The notes beneath the pieces are model-generated. The model saw only the letters and a list, made by a program, of their open reading frames with translations. It searched no databases and had not been told where the DNA came from. Source: Rhodobacterales bacterium HKCCSP123 (GTDB taxonomy: Bacteria > Pseudomonadota > Alphaproteobacteria > Rhodobacterales > Rhodobacteraceae). From it: a DNA stretch of 45,000 nt. Each line of letters starts with the position of its first letter. The first letter of the stretch is position 1. Made by a program: the position numbers and the translations under genes. The DNA lies in contig WVSO01000001.1 of assembly GCA_015689745.1 (NCBI GenBank), positions 1-45,000 of the forward strand, in the 5' to 3' direction. This document shows, piece by piece, positions 8,395 to 17,916 of the stretch.

Positions 8395-9765
8395 TCAGTA
8401 GCTGTAGTCGGCGTAGATCCGCGTCAGGTCGCCGCCCCAATCGCCGTTGTAATGCGCGAGCAGTTCGTCGGCGGGCACCATGCCCGTCTCGACGCTCTCC
8501 CTGAGCGCATTGAGGAAATGCGTCTCGTCGGAGATCAGGCCACCGGCGCCGGGACGGGCGCGCGCCTTCAGCCCGGCCTCGGAGATCGCCACCACCTCGC
8601 GGGCGAGGTCGTGCATCCGGATCGACCCGACCTCGGCTTGCAGCGCATGGATGGAGGCCTCGACGCGCAGCGCGTCGCGGGTCTCGGCATCCCAGCCCTT
8701 CACGAGGTCCCAGGCCGCGTCGAGTGCCGTGTCGTCATACATCAGCCCGACCCAGAAGGCCGGAAGCGCGCAAAGCCTCCGCCACGGCCCGCCATCGGCA
8801 CCGCGCATCTCGATGAACTTCTTGATCCGCGCCTCGGGGAACAGCGTCGTGAGGTGATCGGCCCAGTCCGACAGCGTCGGCTTCTCGCCCGGCAGGGCGG
8901 GCAATTCGCCCTTCAGGAAATCGCGGAAGGACTGGCCGAGCGCATCGATGTAGCGACCGTCGCGGTAGACGAAATACATCGGCACATCGAGCGCGTACTC
9001 GACCCAGCGCTCGAAGCCGAACCCGTCCTCGAAGACGAAGGGCAGCATGCCCGTGCGCGCCGGATCGAGGTCGCGCCAGACGCGGCTGCGCCAGGACTTG
9101 TGCCCGTTCGGGGCACCGTCGATGAAGGGGGAATTGGCGAAGAGCGCGGTGGCGACCGGCTGCAGGGCCAGCGCAACGCGCAGCTTCTTGACCATGTCGG
9201 TCTCGGACCCGAAATCGAGGTTCACCTGCACGGTGCAGGTCCGGCGCATCATGGTGGTGCCCATGGTGCCGACGCGCTGCATGTAGCCGTCCATCAGCTT
9301 GTAGCGCCCCTTGGGCATCAGCGGCATGTCCTCGTGCCGCCAGATCGGCGCGGCACCCAGGCCGATGAACTCCACCCCAAGGCGGTCGGCGACCTCGCGC
9401 ACCTGGCGGAGATGTTCGTTCACCTCGTCGCAGGTCTGGTGGATCGTCTCGAGCGGGGCGCCCGACAATTCCAGCTGGCCGCCCGGCTCGAGGCTGATGT
9501 TCGCCCCGTCCTTCTCCAGCCCGATGATGGTGCCGCCCTCGGAAATCGGCGCCCAGCCGAATTTCTGCTGCAACCCCTCGAGCAGCGCCTTGATCGAGCG
9601 CGGCCCGTCGTAGGGCAGCGGGTTCAGCGTGTCCCGGCAATAGCCGAATTTCTCGTGCTCGGTGCCGATGCGCCACTGGTCGCGGGGCTTGCAGCCCGAG
9701 GCGAGGTACTCGGCCATCTGCTCGTGCCGCTCGATGGGGCCGCCGCCGGACTGGGGGATGGACAT
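8395..9765 (-). CDS. gshA: Glutamate-cysteine ligase, plant/alphaproteobacterial type
   Basis: A 456-residue cytoplasmic enzyme joining glutamate and cysteine, the first step of glutathione synthesis. The block IGTEHEKFGY (about residues 32-41), LEPGGQLELSGAPLETIH, and TCTVQVNLDFGSETDMVKK are characteristic of the GCS2-related group found in plants and alphaproteobacteria rather than the E. coli type. Length matches the family. It is the last gene of the rsmE operon, 58 bases after a small membrane-protein gene. The ATG at 9765 gives MSIPQSGGGPIERHEQM, a normal start. Confidence 0.93.
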   Translation of the reverse strand: MSIPQSGGGPIERHEQMAEYLASGCKPRDQWRIGTEHEKFGYCRDTLNPLPYDGPRSIKALLEGLQQKFGWAPISEGGTIIGLEKDGANISLEPGGQLELSGAPLETIHQTCDEVNEHLRQVREVADRLGVEFIGLGAAPIWRHEDMPLMPKGRYKLMDGYMQRVGTMGTTMMRRTCTVQVNLDFGSETDMVKKLRVALALQPVATALFANSPFIDGAPNGHKSWRSRVWRDLDPARTGMLPFVFEDGFGFERWVEYALDVPMYFVYRDGRYIDALGQSFRDFLKGELPALPGEKPTLSDWADHLTTLFPEARIKKFIEMRGADGGPWRRLCALPAFWVGLMYDDTALDAAWDLVKGWDAETRDALRVEASIHALQAEVGSIRMHDLAREVVAISEAGLKARARPGAGGLISDETHFLNALRESVETGMVPADELLAHYNGDWGGDLTRIYADYSY

Positions 9766-9823
9766 GGGGCTGGCCTCTTCGCGTGCTCGGGTCGTGACAG
9801 GGGGGACAGGTGGCCCGAGGGGG

Positions 9824-10345
9824 TCACTCTGTCAAGGCCGGAAGATCTGCGCGTCGCCACAGGGTCTGTGTGCCCTGGCGCGCGCCCTGCCGGGCCGCGA
9901 GAAGGCGCTGAGAACCAAGGCCTGGCAGGGCGGTGAACGCGTCGAAGAGCGCCTCGGCCCCAGCCGCATCGACGGGGATCACGAGCATCTGCCCGGGCTC
10001 GTGAAGCAGCCAGGCAGCGTTGCCCTCGAGGTCCCGACGAAGCGACAGGCTCGTCAGTTCGCGGATCGACACCGCCCCGCCGGTCTGGGGACCCATGTAG
10101 ACGATGCGCCCCTCGACCACCTGCACCACGCCTGGCCCCTGCCCGTCGGCGGCGAAGCGCGCGCGGCGGATTGCGGGGACGAGGGCGATGGCCGCCGCGA
10201 GGATCAGGGCATAGCCCGCGCCCTGAAGGATCAGGCCGGGGCGCGCGGCGATCCAGAAGCCCGCGCCCATGACCGCGAGGGCCGCCAGAACCTCGCGCCA
10301 GCGGGTGAGGGTCGCCGCGGCCTCGGGGCGGAGAAAGCCGCTCAT
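9824..10345 (-). CDS. Conserved-looking small membrane protein between rsmE and gshA
   Basis: A 173-residue protein of unknown function. Residues about 19-58 form two close hydrophobic segments (VLAALAVMGAGFWIAA and GAGYALILAAAIALVPAI); the rest is soluble and may be cytoplasmic (VVQVVEGRIVYMGPQTGGAVSIRELTSL is beta-rich). This resembles a two-helix hairpin followed by a PH-like beta domain, but the match is too loose to name. The ATG at 10345 overlaps the rsmE stop (ATGA), so the two are coupled. The gene ends 58 bases before gshA. Confidence 0.75.
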   Translation of the reverse strand: MSGFLRPEAAATLTRWREVLAALAVMGAGFWIAARPGLILQGAGYALILAAAIALVPAIRRARFAADGQGPGVVQVVEGRIVYMGPQTGGAVSIRELTSLSLRRDLEGNAAWLLHEPGQMLVIPVDAAGAEALFDAFTALPGLGSQRLLAARQGARQGTQTLWRRADLPALTE

Positions 10346-11073
10346 GTCCAATCGCCCCGCGTGGTCTGGAACAGCGTCAGCGCCGCCACGGCGGCGGTAT
10401 CGGCGCGCAGAATGCGCGGGCCCAGCGATATGGGCGTGACGAAGGGCAGGCCGCGCAACCGCGCGCGCTCGGCTTCGGAAAAGCCGCCCTCGGGGCCGAT
10501 CAGGATCGCCCATTTCTCCGACGAAGGGGCCTCGGCCAATGTTTGCGCCGCACCGGCAAGCCCCTCGTCGGCGTAGATCAATCGACGGTCCCCGGACCAG
10601 TCCGACAGAAGGTTGTCGAGTCTCTGCAGATCGTCCACCCCCGGCACGAAGGTACCGCCGCATTGCTCGGCGGCCTCGATGGCGTGGGCTTGCAGGCGAT
10701 CCTGCCGGATGCGCTCGGCATTGGTGAACTCGGTCTGCACGGGCAGGATGCGCGCCGCGCCCATCTCGGTGGCCTTCTCGACGATGAAATCGGTGCGCGC
10801 CTTCTTGATCGGCGCGAAGAGGAGCCAAAGGTCCGGCGGCATCAGAAGCGGCGCGGTCTGAGCGACACAGGCCAGCGTTCCGCCGCGCTTGCCCGCCGTC
10901 TCGACCACGGCGCGCCATTCGCCGTCCTGCCCGTTGAACAGCGCCACCTCGGCCCCTTGCGACAGGCGCATCACGTTGAACAGGTAATTCGCCTGCTCCC
11001 GCGACAGGTCGACCGTTTGCCCCGGCCCCAAAGGGTGCTCTACATACAGGCGTATCTTGGGGCGGTCCGACAT
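10342..11073 (-). CDS. rsmE: 16S rRNA (uracil-1498-N3)-methyltransferase
   Basis: A 243-residue SPOUT methyltransferase that methylates N3 of U1498 in 16S rRNA. An N-terminal PUA-like part (IRLYVEHPLGPGQTVDLS) precedes the SPOUT domain. The SAM-binding trefoil-knot motifs IGPEGGFSEAE (about 190-200) and SLGPRILRADTAA near the C-terminus are intact. The ATG at 11073 is only 12 bases from the divergent ubiA start. The frame continues open far upstream, but that stretch is antisense to ubiA and shows no family similarity. Confidence 0.93.
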   Translation of the reverse strand: MSDRPKIRLYVEHPLGPGQTVDLSREQANYLFNVMRLSQGAEVALFNGQDGEWRAVVETAGKRGGTLACVAQTAPLLMPPDLWLLFAPIKKARTDFIVEKATEMGAARILPVQTEFTNAERIRQDRLQAHAIEAAEQCGGTFVPGVDDLQRLDNLLSDWSGDRRLIYADEGLAGAAQTLAEAPSSEKWAILIGPEGGFSEAERARLRGLPFVTPISLGPRILRADTAAVAALTLFQTTRGDWT

Positions 11074-11085
11074 GAGGCGGAGACT

Positions 11086-12048
11086 ATGAGCGAGGCGGGA
11101 GAAACGCCAGAGGGTCAGGTCGCGGATGCGGTAAAGGGCAACTGGGTCGACCGGCTGGCACCAGCACCCGCGCGGCCCTATCTGCGCCTGTCGCGCGCGG
11201 ACCGGCCGATCGGCACCTGGCTTCTGCTGTTGCCGTGCTGGTGGGGTGTGTTCCTGGCCGCGGCCTCGGGTGGGGCGGGCCTTGGTCTGCAGGAGCTCTG
11301 GCTCTTGGTGGGCTGCGCCTTGGGGGCCTTCCTGATGCGCGGGGCGGGCTGCACCTGGAACGACATCACCGACCGGGATATCGACGCGGCGGTCACGCGG
11401 ACGCGGTCGCGTCCGATCCCCTCGGGGCAGGTCACGGTGCGGCAGGCGCTGGTCTGGCTGGTGGTGCAGTCGCTGGCGGCCTTCCTGATCCTTCTGACCT
11501 TCAACCTGAACGCCATCCTCCTCGGCATCGCGTCGCTGGCGACGGTCGCGGTTTATCCCTTCGCCAAGCGATTCACCTGGTGGCCGCAGGTGTTTCTCGG
11601 CCTCGCCTTCAACTGGGGTGCGCTGCTGCTCTGGACAGCCCAGGCTGGGAGCCTCGGCTGGCCGGCGGTTGCCCTCTATCTCGGCGGCATCGCCTGGACG
11701 CTCTTCTACGACACGATCTACGCCCACCAGGACCGCGAGGACGATGCGCTCATCGGGGTGAAATCCACCGCGCGGCTCTTTGCCGAGAATACCGGCCTCT
11801 GGCTGCGCGGGTTCCTCGTGGCGACGGTGACGCTTCTGGGGCTTGCGGCCTTGCTGGCGCTCGGCCAGGCCTCGATCCTTGCGCTGGTTCTGGCGCTTGC
11901 AGGCGTCTGGGGGATGGGGTGGCACATGTTGTGGCAGATGCAGCGCCTCGACATCGACGATCCGGGCGTGTGCTTGCGGTTGTTTCGGTCCAACCGGGAC
12001 GCGGGCCTGATCCCCGCGCTGTTTTTCGCCGTCGCTGCACTGGTTTGA
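11086..12048 (+). CDS. ubiA: 4-hydroxybenzoate octaprenyltransferase
   Basis: A 320-residue polytopic inner-membrane prenyltransferase that attaches the polyprenyl chain to 4-hydroxybenzoate in ubiquinone synthesis. Both Asp-rich motifs are present: NDITDRDID at residues 92-100 and YDTIYAHQDREDD at 208-220. RPIPSG follows the first, as in UbiA. Eight or so membrane helices are visible. It diverges from rsmE with a 12-base gap, so each promoter must overlap the other gene's 5' coding region or lie within it. The 68 bases after it show no obvious terminator. Confidence 0.93.
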   Translation: MSEAGETPEGQVADAVKGNWVDRLAPAPARPYLRLSRADRPIGTWLLLLPCWWGVFLAAASGGAGLGLQELWLLVGCALGAFLMRGAGCTWNDITDRDIDAAVTRTRSRPIPSGQVTVRQALVWLVVQSLAAFLILLTFNLNAILLGIASLATVAVYPFAKRFTWWPQVFLGLAFNWGALLLWTAQAGSLGWPAVALYLGGIAWTLFYDTIYAHQDREDDALIGVKSTARLFAENTGLWLRGFLVATVTLLGLAALLALGQASILALVLALAGVWGMGWHMLWQMQRLDIDDPGVCLRLFRSNRDAGLIPALFFAVAALV

Positions 12049-12116
12049 TTGAACCCCGTGGCGCGAGGCTGTAACCCCGTCGGCATCCCAGTGCGGCAGC
12101 GTGGCCGAAGCAACTC

Positions 12117-14090
12117 ATGATCCGTTCCCAGACGTTCCTGACCATCGCGGCCTTCGCCCTTGCGGGCGTCCTGGCCGTGGTCACGTCGATCCTGTTGGCC
12201 ATCGCGACCGAGCGTCGGTCGGTCGAACTGGTGGAGGCGGCGCTGAACGACGGCGGCATGACCTGGGCCGAGGTCTCGGCCAACGGATTGCGCGTCTACC
12301 TGGACGGCACGGCCCCGAGCGAGGCCTCGGCCTTCCGCGCCAGTTCGCGCGCCGGGGCAATCGTGGACGCGGATCGTCTGATCACCCGGATCGAGGTCGC
12401 CCGCCGCGAGGACGTGGCACCGCCCCGCTTCTCGGTCGACATCCTGCGCGGCGCGGATGGTATCCAGGTGATCGGGCTGGTCCCGGCCGAGACCGGCATC
12501 GCCCGGATCGACGCCGCGATGGCCGTGGTCGCGGACGGGCTCGAGGTGACCAACCTGGTCGAGACGGCCGACTACCCCGTGCCGGAGAGCTGGACCGCCG
12601 CGCTGGACTACGGGTTGCGCGCGCTGCAGGAACTGCCGCGGTCCAAGGTCACGGTCTACGCCGATGCGGTCGAGGTGCAGGCCATCGCCGAAAGTGCCGA
12701 GGAGCGGACGGCGTTCCTCCGGTCGCTCGAAACCGGGCAGCCCGAGGGGGTCGAGGTCATGCTCGACATCTCTGCGCCGCGCCCGGTCATCACGCCCTTC
12801 ACGCTGCGCTTCGTGATCGACGCGGCAGGCGCCCGGTTCGAGACCTGCGCCGCGGACACCGAAGCGGCTCGCACCCGCATCCTCGCCGCGGCCGAGGCGG
12901 CGGGGGCCGAGGGGCCGCTGACCTGTCAGATCGGCCTCGGCGTGCCGTCGCCGCAATGGGGTCAGGCCGTCGTCGCGGGGATCGGCGGGCTTTCGCAACT
13001 GGGCGGCGGCACGGTGGCCTTTTCCGACGCCGACGTCACGTTGATCGCCGCCCCGGGCACGGAGCAGGACAGGTTCGACCGGGTGATCGGCGAGCTGTCC
13101 GGTGTGCTGCCCGATGTCTTCTCGCTCGACGGGGTGCTGCCGGAACCCTCCGACGACACCATCAGCGCGGGCCCTGCCCGGTTGATCGCGACGCTGAACG
13201 AAGAGGGCGTGCTGACCATGCGCGGTCGCCTGCCGGATGGGCCCGTGGGCCGCTCGGTCGAGGCCTATGCCCGCGCACTTTTCGGGATGCAGACCGCGGA
13301 CATTGCCACCCGCGCCGTGACCGACCTGCCGGGCGGCTGGTCGATGCGGGCGATGGCCGGGCTCGACGCCCTGTCGCAGCTCAGCGACGGAACGATGGTG
13401 CTGGAGCCGGAGACGCTGATCCTGCGCGGCCGGACGGGCAATCGCGATGCGGTCTCGGACCTGACACGGCTTCTCGCCGAGGCGCTCGGGCAGACCGCCT
13501 CGTTCGAGCTGGACGTCAACTATGTCGAGGCGCTTGATCCGGTCGCCTCGCAACCGACGCCCGAGCAATGCGTGGAGCGCATTCGCGCGATCCAGGCCGA
13601 GGGCAAGATCACTTTCGACCCCGGCTCGGTCGAGATCAACGAAAGCGCCGGCGCGATCCTCGACCGGATCGCCGGGGTGCTGCCGGACTGCCGCCATGTG
13701 CGGATGGAGATTTCCGGCCACACCGACAGCCAGGGCCGCGAAGAGATGAACCTGAACCTGAGCCAGTCGCGCGCGGATGCCGTGCTGAACGGGCTCCTGG
13801 CGCGCAACGTGCTGGTTTCCAACCTGACCGCGCAGGGCTATGGCGAAAGCCAGCCCATCGCCTCGAACGAGACCGAGGACGGGCGCGAGCAGAACCGCCG
13901 GATCGAGTTCCGGCTGCTGGCGGCCGCCGGCGACGGCATCGCGGCCGACGGGAACGAGCCCGGCGCGGGCGACGATGGGGCACAGGCAACGGGCGATGGC
14001 GGCCCCCAGCGGCCCGGGATCAACCCCGTCCCGCGGCCCGACAGCGTCGTTGAAAGAGCAGAAGCCGCGGCGGAGGCCGCACAGGAGTAG
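12117..14090 (+). CDS. OmpA-family cell-envelope protein
   Basis: A 657-residue envelope protein. The N-terminus (FLTIAAFALAGVLAVVTSILLAIA) is a single membrane segment or uncleaved signal. A long periplasmic part contains alternating acidic alpha/beta stretches reminiscent of repeated BON-type modules, for example NDGGMTWAEVSANGLRVYLDG near the start. The C-terminal OmpA domain carries the peptidoglycan-binding motif ISGHTDSQG ... LSQSRADAVLNGLL and ends NRRIEFRL; a Gly/Asp/Pro-rich tail of about 55 residues follows. It may tether inner membrane to peptidoglycan. A small coiled-coil membrane protein gene begins five bases later, so the two are probably co-transcribed. Confidence 0.85.
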   Translation: MIRSQTFLTIAAFALAGVLAVVTSILLAIATERRSVELVEAALNDGGMTWAEVSANGLRVYLDGTAPSEASAFRASSRAGAIVDADRLITRIEVARREDVAPPRFSVDILRGADGIQVIGLVPAETGIARIDAAMAVVADGLEVTNLVETADYPVPESWTAALDYGLRALQELPRSKVTVYADAVEVQAIAESAEERTAFLRSLETGQPEGVEVMLDISAPRPVITPFTLRFVIDAAGARFETCAADTEAARTRILAAAEAAGAEGPLTCQIGLGVPSPQWGQAVVAGIGGLSQLGGGTVAFSDADVTLIAAPGTEQDRFDRVIGELSGVLPDVFSLDGVLPEPSDDTISAGPARLIATLNEEGVLTMRGRLPDGPVGRSVEAYARALFGMQTADIATRAVTDLPGGWSMRAMAGLDALSQLSDGTMVLEPETLILRGRTGNRDAVSDLTRLLAEALGQTASFELDVNYVEALDPVASQPTPEQCVERIRAIQAEGKITFDPGSVEINESAGAILDRIAGVLPDCRHVRMEISGHTDSQGREEMNLNLSQSRADAVLNGLLARNVLVSNLTAQGYGESQPIASNETEDGREQNRRIEFRLLAAAGDGIAADGNEPGAGDDGAQATGDGGPQRPGINPVPRPDSVVERAEAAAEAAQE

Positions 14091-14095
14091 GTGCC

Positions 14096-14419
14096 ATGAA
14101 CCGGTTCGAATTCGTCTTCGCGATCGCGATCATCCTCTTCGTGGCCTTCGCCCTCGGATGGTTGGCGCACTGGCTCCTAGCGCGCTTCAACCAGGTGTCG
14201 AGCGCCGATCTCGACGAGATGGACGCCCTGGCCAAGGCGCTGCACGACGCCGAGGAGACACGCGACCAGGCCATCGCCTACCTGCAACAACGCGAAGCGG
14301 AATTGACCGGGCAGCTGAGCCAGACCGAGGCAGAACTGCGCGCCGCGATGGATGGCCTGCGCGAAGCGCGGCACGAAACGGAAGACCTGCGCCGCTACAT
14401 CGAGGCCGAAGGCTTGTGA
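14096..14419 (+). CDS. Small membrane-anchored coiled-coil protein
   Basis: A 107-residue protein with an N-terminal membrane helix (EFVFAIAIILFVAFALGWLA) followed by an almost continuous heptad-rich region full of Glu, Gln, Arg and Leu, from about residue 35 to the end, predicted coiled coil. It starts five bases after the OmpA-family gene, with GGAGG-like bases in the end of that gene as ribosome site. A partner or scaffold of the OmpA-family protein is plausible but not shown. It converges with moaE over 25 bases. Confidence 0.75.
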   Translation: MNRFEFVFAIAIILFVAFALGWLAHWLLARFNQVSSADLDEMDALAKALHDAEETRDQAIAYLQQREAELTGQLSQTEAELRAAMDGLREARHETEDLRRYIEAEGL

Positions 14420-14444
14420 CACGCCGGACAGGCCTGGTGGCAGG

Positions 14445-14906
14445 TCAGCCGCGCCGTGTCCAGCGCGCCAGCGCGTCCTCGTCCTCGGGCCGCGCCTCGA
14501 CCCAGGCAGCGCCGGAGGCGGTGACCTCCTTCTTCCAGAAGGGCGCACGGGATTTCAGGTAATCCATCAGGAACTCGGCCCCGGCGAAGGCATCGCCCCG
14601 ATGCCGGGCAGCGGTGGCGACCATCATGATCGGATCGGCTGGCTTCAAGGGCCCGTAGCGGTGCAGGATCATCGCATCCGCGAGGTTGAACCGCTCCATC
14701 GCCTGCGCGCGGATCGCGGCCAGGGCCTTTTCCGTCATGCCGGGGAAATGCTCGATCTCCATCACCTCGAGATCCCCGGTGGCGATGTCGCGGGTGATGC
14801 CCGAGAAACTGACCACGGCCCCCGCCCCTGTCACGCTCGCCGCGAAGGCGTTGAGCTCGGCCCCCATGTCGAAGGGCGCGGTCTGGACACGCACGGGCTC
14901 GGACAT
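14445..14906 (-). CDS. moaE: Molybdopterin synthase catalytic subunit
   Basis: A 153-residue cytoplasmic subunit that transfers sulfur from thiocarboxylated MoaD to precursor Z to make molybdopterin. The sequence shows VVSFSGITRD (about residues 32-41), LEVMEIEHFPGMTEKAL and the C-terminal KSRAPFWKKE containing the conserved catalytic lysine region. It lies six bases after moaD, which encodes its small partner subunit, as usual. Length is normal. Confidence 0.94.
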   Translation of the reverse strand: MSEPVRVQTAPFDMGAELNAFAASVTGAGAVVSFSGITRDIATGDLEVMEIEHFPGMTEKALAAIRAQAMERFNLADAMILHRYGPLKPADPIMMVATAARHRGDAFAGAEFLMDYLKSRAPFWKKEVTASGAAWVEARPEDEDALARWTRRG

Positions 14907-14912
14907 GGCGGA

Positions 14913-15164
14913 TCAGCCCCCGGTCATTGGCGGGAAGAAGGCGACCTCGCGTGCGCCATCCAGGGGCGCGTCCATCTCGACCAGGTCCTGGTCGATCGCC
15001 GCGCGGATCGATCCGGTGTCGGAGAAGGCATAGGCATAGCCTTCGTCGCGCGCGCGAAGCTCTGCGATCAGATCGGCGACGGTGGCGGCCTCGGTCTCGA
15101 TCTGTTCCGAGGCGGTTCCGACACGCTCGCGCAGCCAGGCGAAGTAGCGGATGTCGAGTTTCAT
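14913..15164 (-). CDS. moaD: Molybdopterin synthase sulfur-carrier subunit
   Basis: An 83-residue ubiquitin-like protein ending in the required Gly-Gly (FFPPMTGG), whose C-terminal glycine is thiocarboxylated and inserted into MoaE. MKLDIRYFAWLRERVG is the expected first strand. Two starts are possible: the ATG at 15164, sharing a base with the pgsA stop (TGATG), or a GTG directly before it at 15167 overlapping that stop (GTGA). Both imply translation coupled to pgsA; I chose the ATG. Confidence 0.92.
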   Translation of the reverse strand: MKLDIRYFAWLRERVGTASEQIETEAATVADLIAELRARDEGYAYAFSDTGSIRAAIDQDLVEMDAPLDGAREVAFFPPMTGG

Positions 15165-15826
15165 CACGTCTCCCTCAGATGCGGCAGGGCCTTGCGGAAG
15201 TAATCGTAGCCCGTGACCAGCGTCAGCGCCGCCGCGAGCCAGAGCAGCACGAGGCCCCCGTAGGAGGTGAGCATGAGCGCGTTGTATTTCCAGATCAGCC
15301 CGACATCATCGGCGATCTCGCCCGACAGGATGCCAGACACGATCTCGCCGTTCATGCCGAAGGTCTGCACGATGAAGTAATGGTCGAAGAGGCCCCAGGC
15401 GAAGAGCATCGTGATGGCGACCATCTGGACCATGGTCTTCCATTTCGCGAGTGGCGTGACCTTGAGCGTTCCGGCCGCGTGGCCAAGGTATTCGCGCAGG
15501 CCCGAGACGAAGACCTCGCGGAAGAGAATGGCGGTGACCGGGACCAGCAGCCAGGCGGTGACGCCGTGGATGCCCAGCAGCACCGCCAGCGCGATCACCA
15601 CGACGGCCTTGTCGGCGATCGGGTCGAGCATGGCACCGAAGCGGCTGATCTGGTTCCACGCGCGGGCAAGGTAGCCATCGACGTAATCGGTGAGCGAGGC
15701 ACCGAGGAACAGGATCATCGCCACCCAATCGGCCCAGGGCCGCGGCAAAAGCAGGAACACCAGCGCCACCATGGGCGCGGCGATCATTCGTGCGACGGTC
15801 AGGATATTGGGCAGGGTCCAGCGCAT
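15164..15826 (-). CDS. pgsA: CDP-diacylglycerol-glycerol-3-phosphate phosphatidyltransferase
   Basis: A 220-residue inner-membrane enzyme making phosphatidylglycerol phosphate. The CDP-alcohol phosphotransferase signature D-x2-DG-x2-AR-x8-G-x3-D-x3-D is complete at residues 47-72 (D47, D50, R55, G64, D68, D72). PNILTVARMIAAPMV at the N-terminus is typical. It is followed by moaD with overlapping stop and start; uvrC lies 141 bases upstream on the same strand, a conserved-looking order. Confidence 0.94.
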   Translation of the reverse strand: MRWTLPNILTVARMIAAPMVALVFLLLPRPWADWVAMILFLGASLTDYVDGYLARAWNQISRFGAMLDPIADKAVVVIALAVLLGIHGVTAWLLVPVTAILFREVFVSGLREYLGHAAGTLKVTPLAKWKTMVQMVAITMLFAWGLFDHYFIVQTFGMNGEIVSGILSGEIADDVGLIWKYNALMLTSYGGLVLLWLAAALTLVTGYDYFRKALPHLRET

Positions 15827-15890
15827 GTGCCACGTGTAGCGCGGGCGCGCGGCAGAGGGAAGCGGGAGGCGGCAGGCCGGGCGGGGGGCA

Positions 15891-15908
15891 CGCCCTTTCG
15901 AAAGGGCG
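15891..15908. repeat. Perfect 18-bp palindrome between uvrC and pgsA
   Basis: CGCCCTTTCGAAAGGGCG is its own reverse complement. It sits in the 141-base gap after the uvrC stop and before pgsA. It could form a nine-pair cruciform-like stem or RNA hairpin in either direction, but no U-run follows on the minus strand, so it is not a standard intrinsic terminator. It may be a processing site, a factor-binding site or a copy of a dispersed intergenic repeat. Confidence 0.6.
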
Positions 15909-15967
15909 CTTGGACGCGATGTCGAAATCGCGCGGAAAAACGCGCTTCGCAGCGCCGTCGCCCTACC

Positions 15968-17836
15968 CTACCCGCGGTCATGGAAGAAGTCGTAGATCTT
16001 CTGCGCCATGGCCTCGCTTACGCCCTCCACCGCCTTCAGATCGGCGAGGTTGGCGCGAGAAACGGCCTTGGCGCTTCCGAAATGTGCCAGAAGCGCACGC
16101 TTGCGCGTCGCGCCCACGCCCGGAATGTCGTCGAGCGGCGTGGCCGACACCGCCTTGGCGCGTTTGGCGCGGTGGGCGCCGATGGCGAAGCGATGCGCCT
16201 CGTCGCGCAGGCGCTGGACGAAATAGAGCACCGGGTCGTTGCGCTTCAGCGCCATGACCGGCTGGCCGGGGCGGTGGAACTCTTCCTTGCCCTGGTCGCG
16301 GTCGATGCCCTTGGCGACCCCGACGAAAGGCACGTCGTCGAGGCCCAGCTCGTCCATGATCTCCTGAACGGCGCTGACCTGCCCCGCGCCGCCGTCGATC
16401 AGCAGCAGGTCCGGCCAGGCCTCGGTCTCGCGGTCGGGGTCTTCCTTGAGCAGGCGCTGGAAGCGGCGGGTCAGCACCTCCTTCATCATGCCGAAATCGT
16501 CGCCGGGTGTCAGGCTGTCGCCGCGGATGTTGAACTTGCGGTACTGCGATTTCAGGAAACCGTCGGGGCCCGCCACGATCATCGCGCCCACCGCATGCGC
16601 GCCCTGGATGTGGGAGTTGTCGTAGACCTCGACCCGGCGGGGCGGCGCATCGAGGTCGAAGGCCTCGGCCAGCCCGCCGAGCAGCTTGGTCTGCGCCTGC
16701 CCCTCGGCCATGCTGCGTGCAAGGCTTTCGCGCGCGTTCCTCAGTGCGCTGTCGACCAGCTCGGCCTTTTCGCCGCGCCGGGGGACGAGAAGCTCGACCT
16801 TGCGGCCGAGTTTCTGGGACAGGGCATCGGCCATCAGGTCGGGGTTCTCGACCGGGTGCGACAGCAGGATCTGCCGCGGCGGGTCCTTCTGGTCGTAGAA
16901 CTGGCCGAGGAAGGCCTCGAGCACCTCGGGCTCGTCGATGTCGGCGCCGACGCGGGGGTAGTAATCCTTGTTGCCCCAGTTCTGGTTGGCGCGGATGAAG
17001 AAGACCTGCACGCAGGCCTGCCCGCCCTCCATGTGCAAGGCGATCACGTCGGCCTCGGTCACGCCGCGGGGGTTGATCCCCTGCGTCGACTGCACGTTGG
17101 TCAGCGCGCGGATGCGGTCGCGCAGCGCGGCGGCGCGTTCGAATTCCATCGCCTCCGACGCCTCGGCCATGTCGCGCGCAAGCTGCGCCTGCAGGTCGGT
17201 CGTGTCGCCCTTGAGGAAACGCACGGCGTCAGCGACGGACGCGGCATAGTCGCTTTCGGAGATGTAGCCGACGCAAGGCGCCGAGCAGCGCTTGATCTGG
17301 TAGAGCAGGCAGGGCCGCGTGCGGCTTTCGAAGGTCGCATCGGTGCAATTGCGCAGCAGGAACACCTTCTGAAGCTGGTTCAGGGTGCGGTTGACAGCGC
17401 CCGCGCTGGCGAAGGGACCGAAATACGCGCCCTTTTCCTTTTTCGCGCCCCGGTGCTTCTTGAGCTGGGGAAAGGGATGCTCGCCGCTGACGAGGATGTT
17501 GGGAAAGCTCTTGTCGTCGCGCAGAAGCACGTTGTAGCGCGGCTTGAGCTGCTTGATGAGGTTCTGCTCGAGCAGCAGCGCCTCTGTCTCGGTCCGCGTC
17601 GTGAGGAACATCATCGAAGCGGTTTCGCGGATCATCCGCGCGATGCGCGGCGCGTGCCCGGTCGGCTTCGCGTAATTCGAGACACGCTTCTTCAGCGCGC
17701 GTGCCTTGCCGACGTAGAGAACACGGGATTGGGCATCGAGCATGCGATAGACGCCCGGCGAATTGTCGAGCGTGCGGAGGTAGCCATGGATGACGTCGTG
17801 GCCTGTCCGGGGGGACGATTCAGTGGTCTCGGGCAT
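15968..17836 (-). CDS. uvrC: Excinuclease ABC subunit C
   Basis: A 622-residue nucleotide-excision repair nuclease that cuts both sides of a lesion with UvrA and UvrB. Domains in order: GIY-YIG nuclease near residues 27-100 (GVYRML and LYVGKA), a Cys-rich patch ([17 protein letters not shown]), the UvrB-contacting UVR motif ([16 protein letters not shown], about 225), the RNase-H-like nuclease ([16 protein letters not shown], then [13 protein letters not shown]) and two helix-hairpin-helix elements at the C-terminus ([33 protein letters not shown]). All look intact. An unusually AT-rich 302-base gap lies upstream. Confidence 0.95.
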   Translation of the reverse strand: MPETTESSPRTGHDVIHGYLRTLDNSPGVYRMLDAQSRVLYVGKARALKKRVSNYAKPTGHAPRIARMIRETASMMFLTTRTETEALLLEQNLIKQLKPRYNVLLRDDKSFPNILVSGEHPFPQLKKHRGAKKEKGAYFGPFASAGAVNRTLNQLQKVFLLRNCTDATFESRTRPCLLYQIKRCSAPCVGYISESDYAASVADAVRFLKGDTTDLQAQLARDMAEASEAMEFERAAALRDRIRALTNVQSTQGINPRGVTEADVIALHMEGGQACVQVFFIRANQNWGNKDYYPRVGADIDEPEVLEAFLGQFYDQKDPPRQILLSHPVENPDLMADALSQKLGRKVELLVPRRGEKAELVDSALRNARESLARSMAEGQAQTKLLGGLAEAFDLDAPPRRVEVYDNSHIQGAHAVGAMIVAGPDGFLKSQYRKFNIRGDSLTPGDDFGMMKEVLTRRFQRLLKEDPDRETEAWPDLLLIDGGAGQVSAVQEIMDELGLDDVPFVGVAKGIDRDQGKEEFHRPGQPVMALKRNDPVLYFVQRLRDEAHRFAIGAHRAKRAKAVSATPLDDIPGVGATRKRALLAHFGSAKAVSRANLADLKAVEGVSEAMAQKIYDFFHDRG

Positions 17837-17916
17837 GGTGTCGGCGGGCTCCGCGATTCCCTTGTTGGCTGCAACGGAAATCGGGTTTGATCAAGAGGCC
17901 AGCTTTCCACGGATCC

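Noticed and set aside
11718-13721. Minus-strand open frame of 667 codons opposite the OmpA-family gene and ubiA
   Set aside because: Composition of a GC-driven shadow; ubiA and the OmpA domain on the plus strand are complete.
14927-17890. Plus-strand open frame of 987 codons opposite pgsA and uvrC
   Set aside because: Its translation is Arg/Gly/His-rich with no family motifs, while the minus strand encodes complete PgsA, MoaD and UvrC; high G+C makes long antisense frames common.
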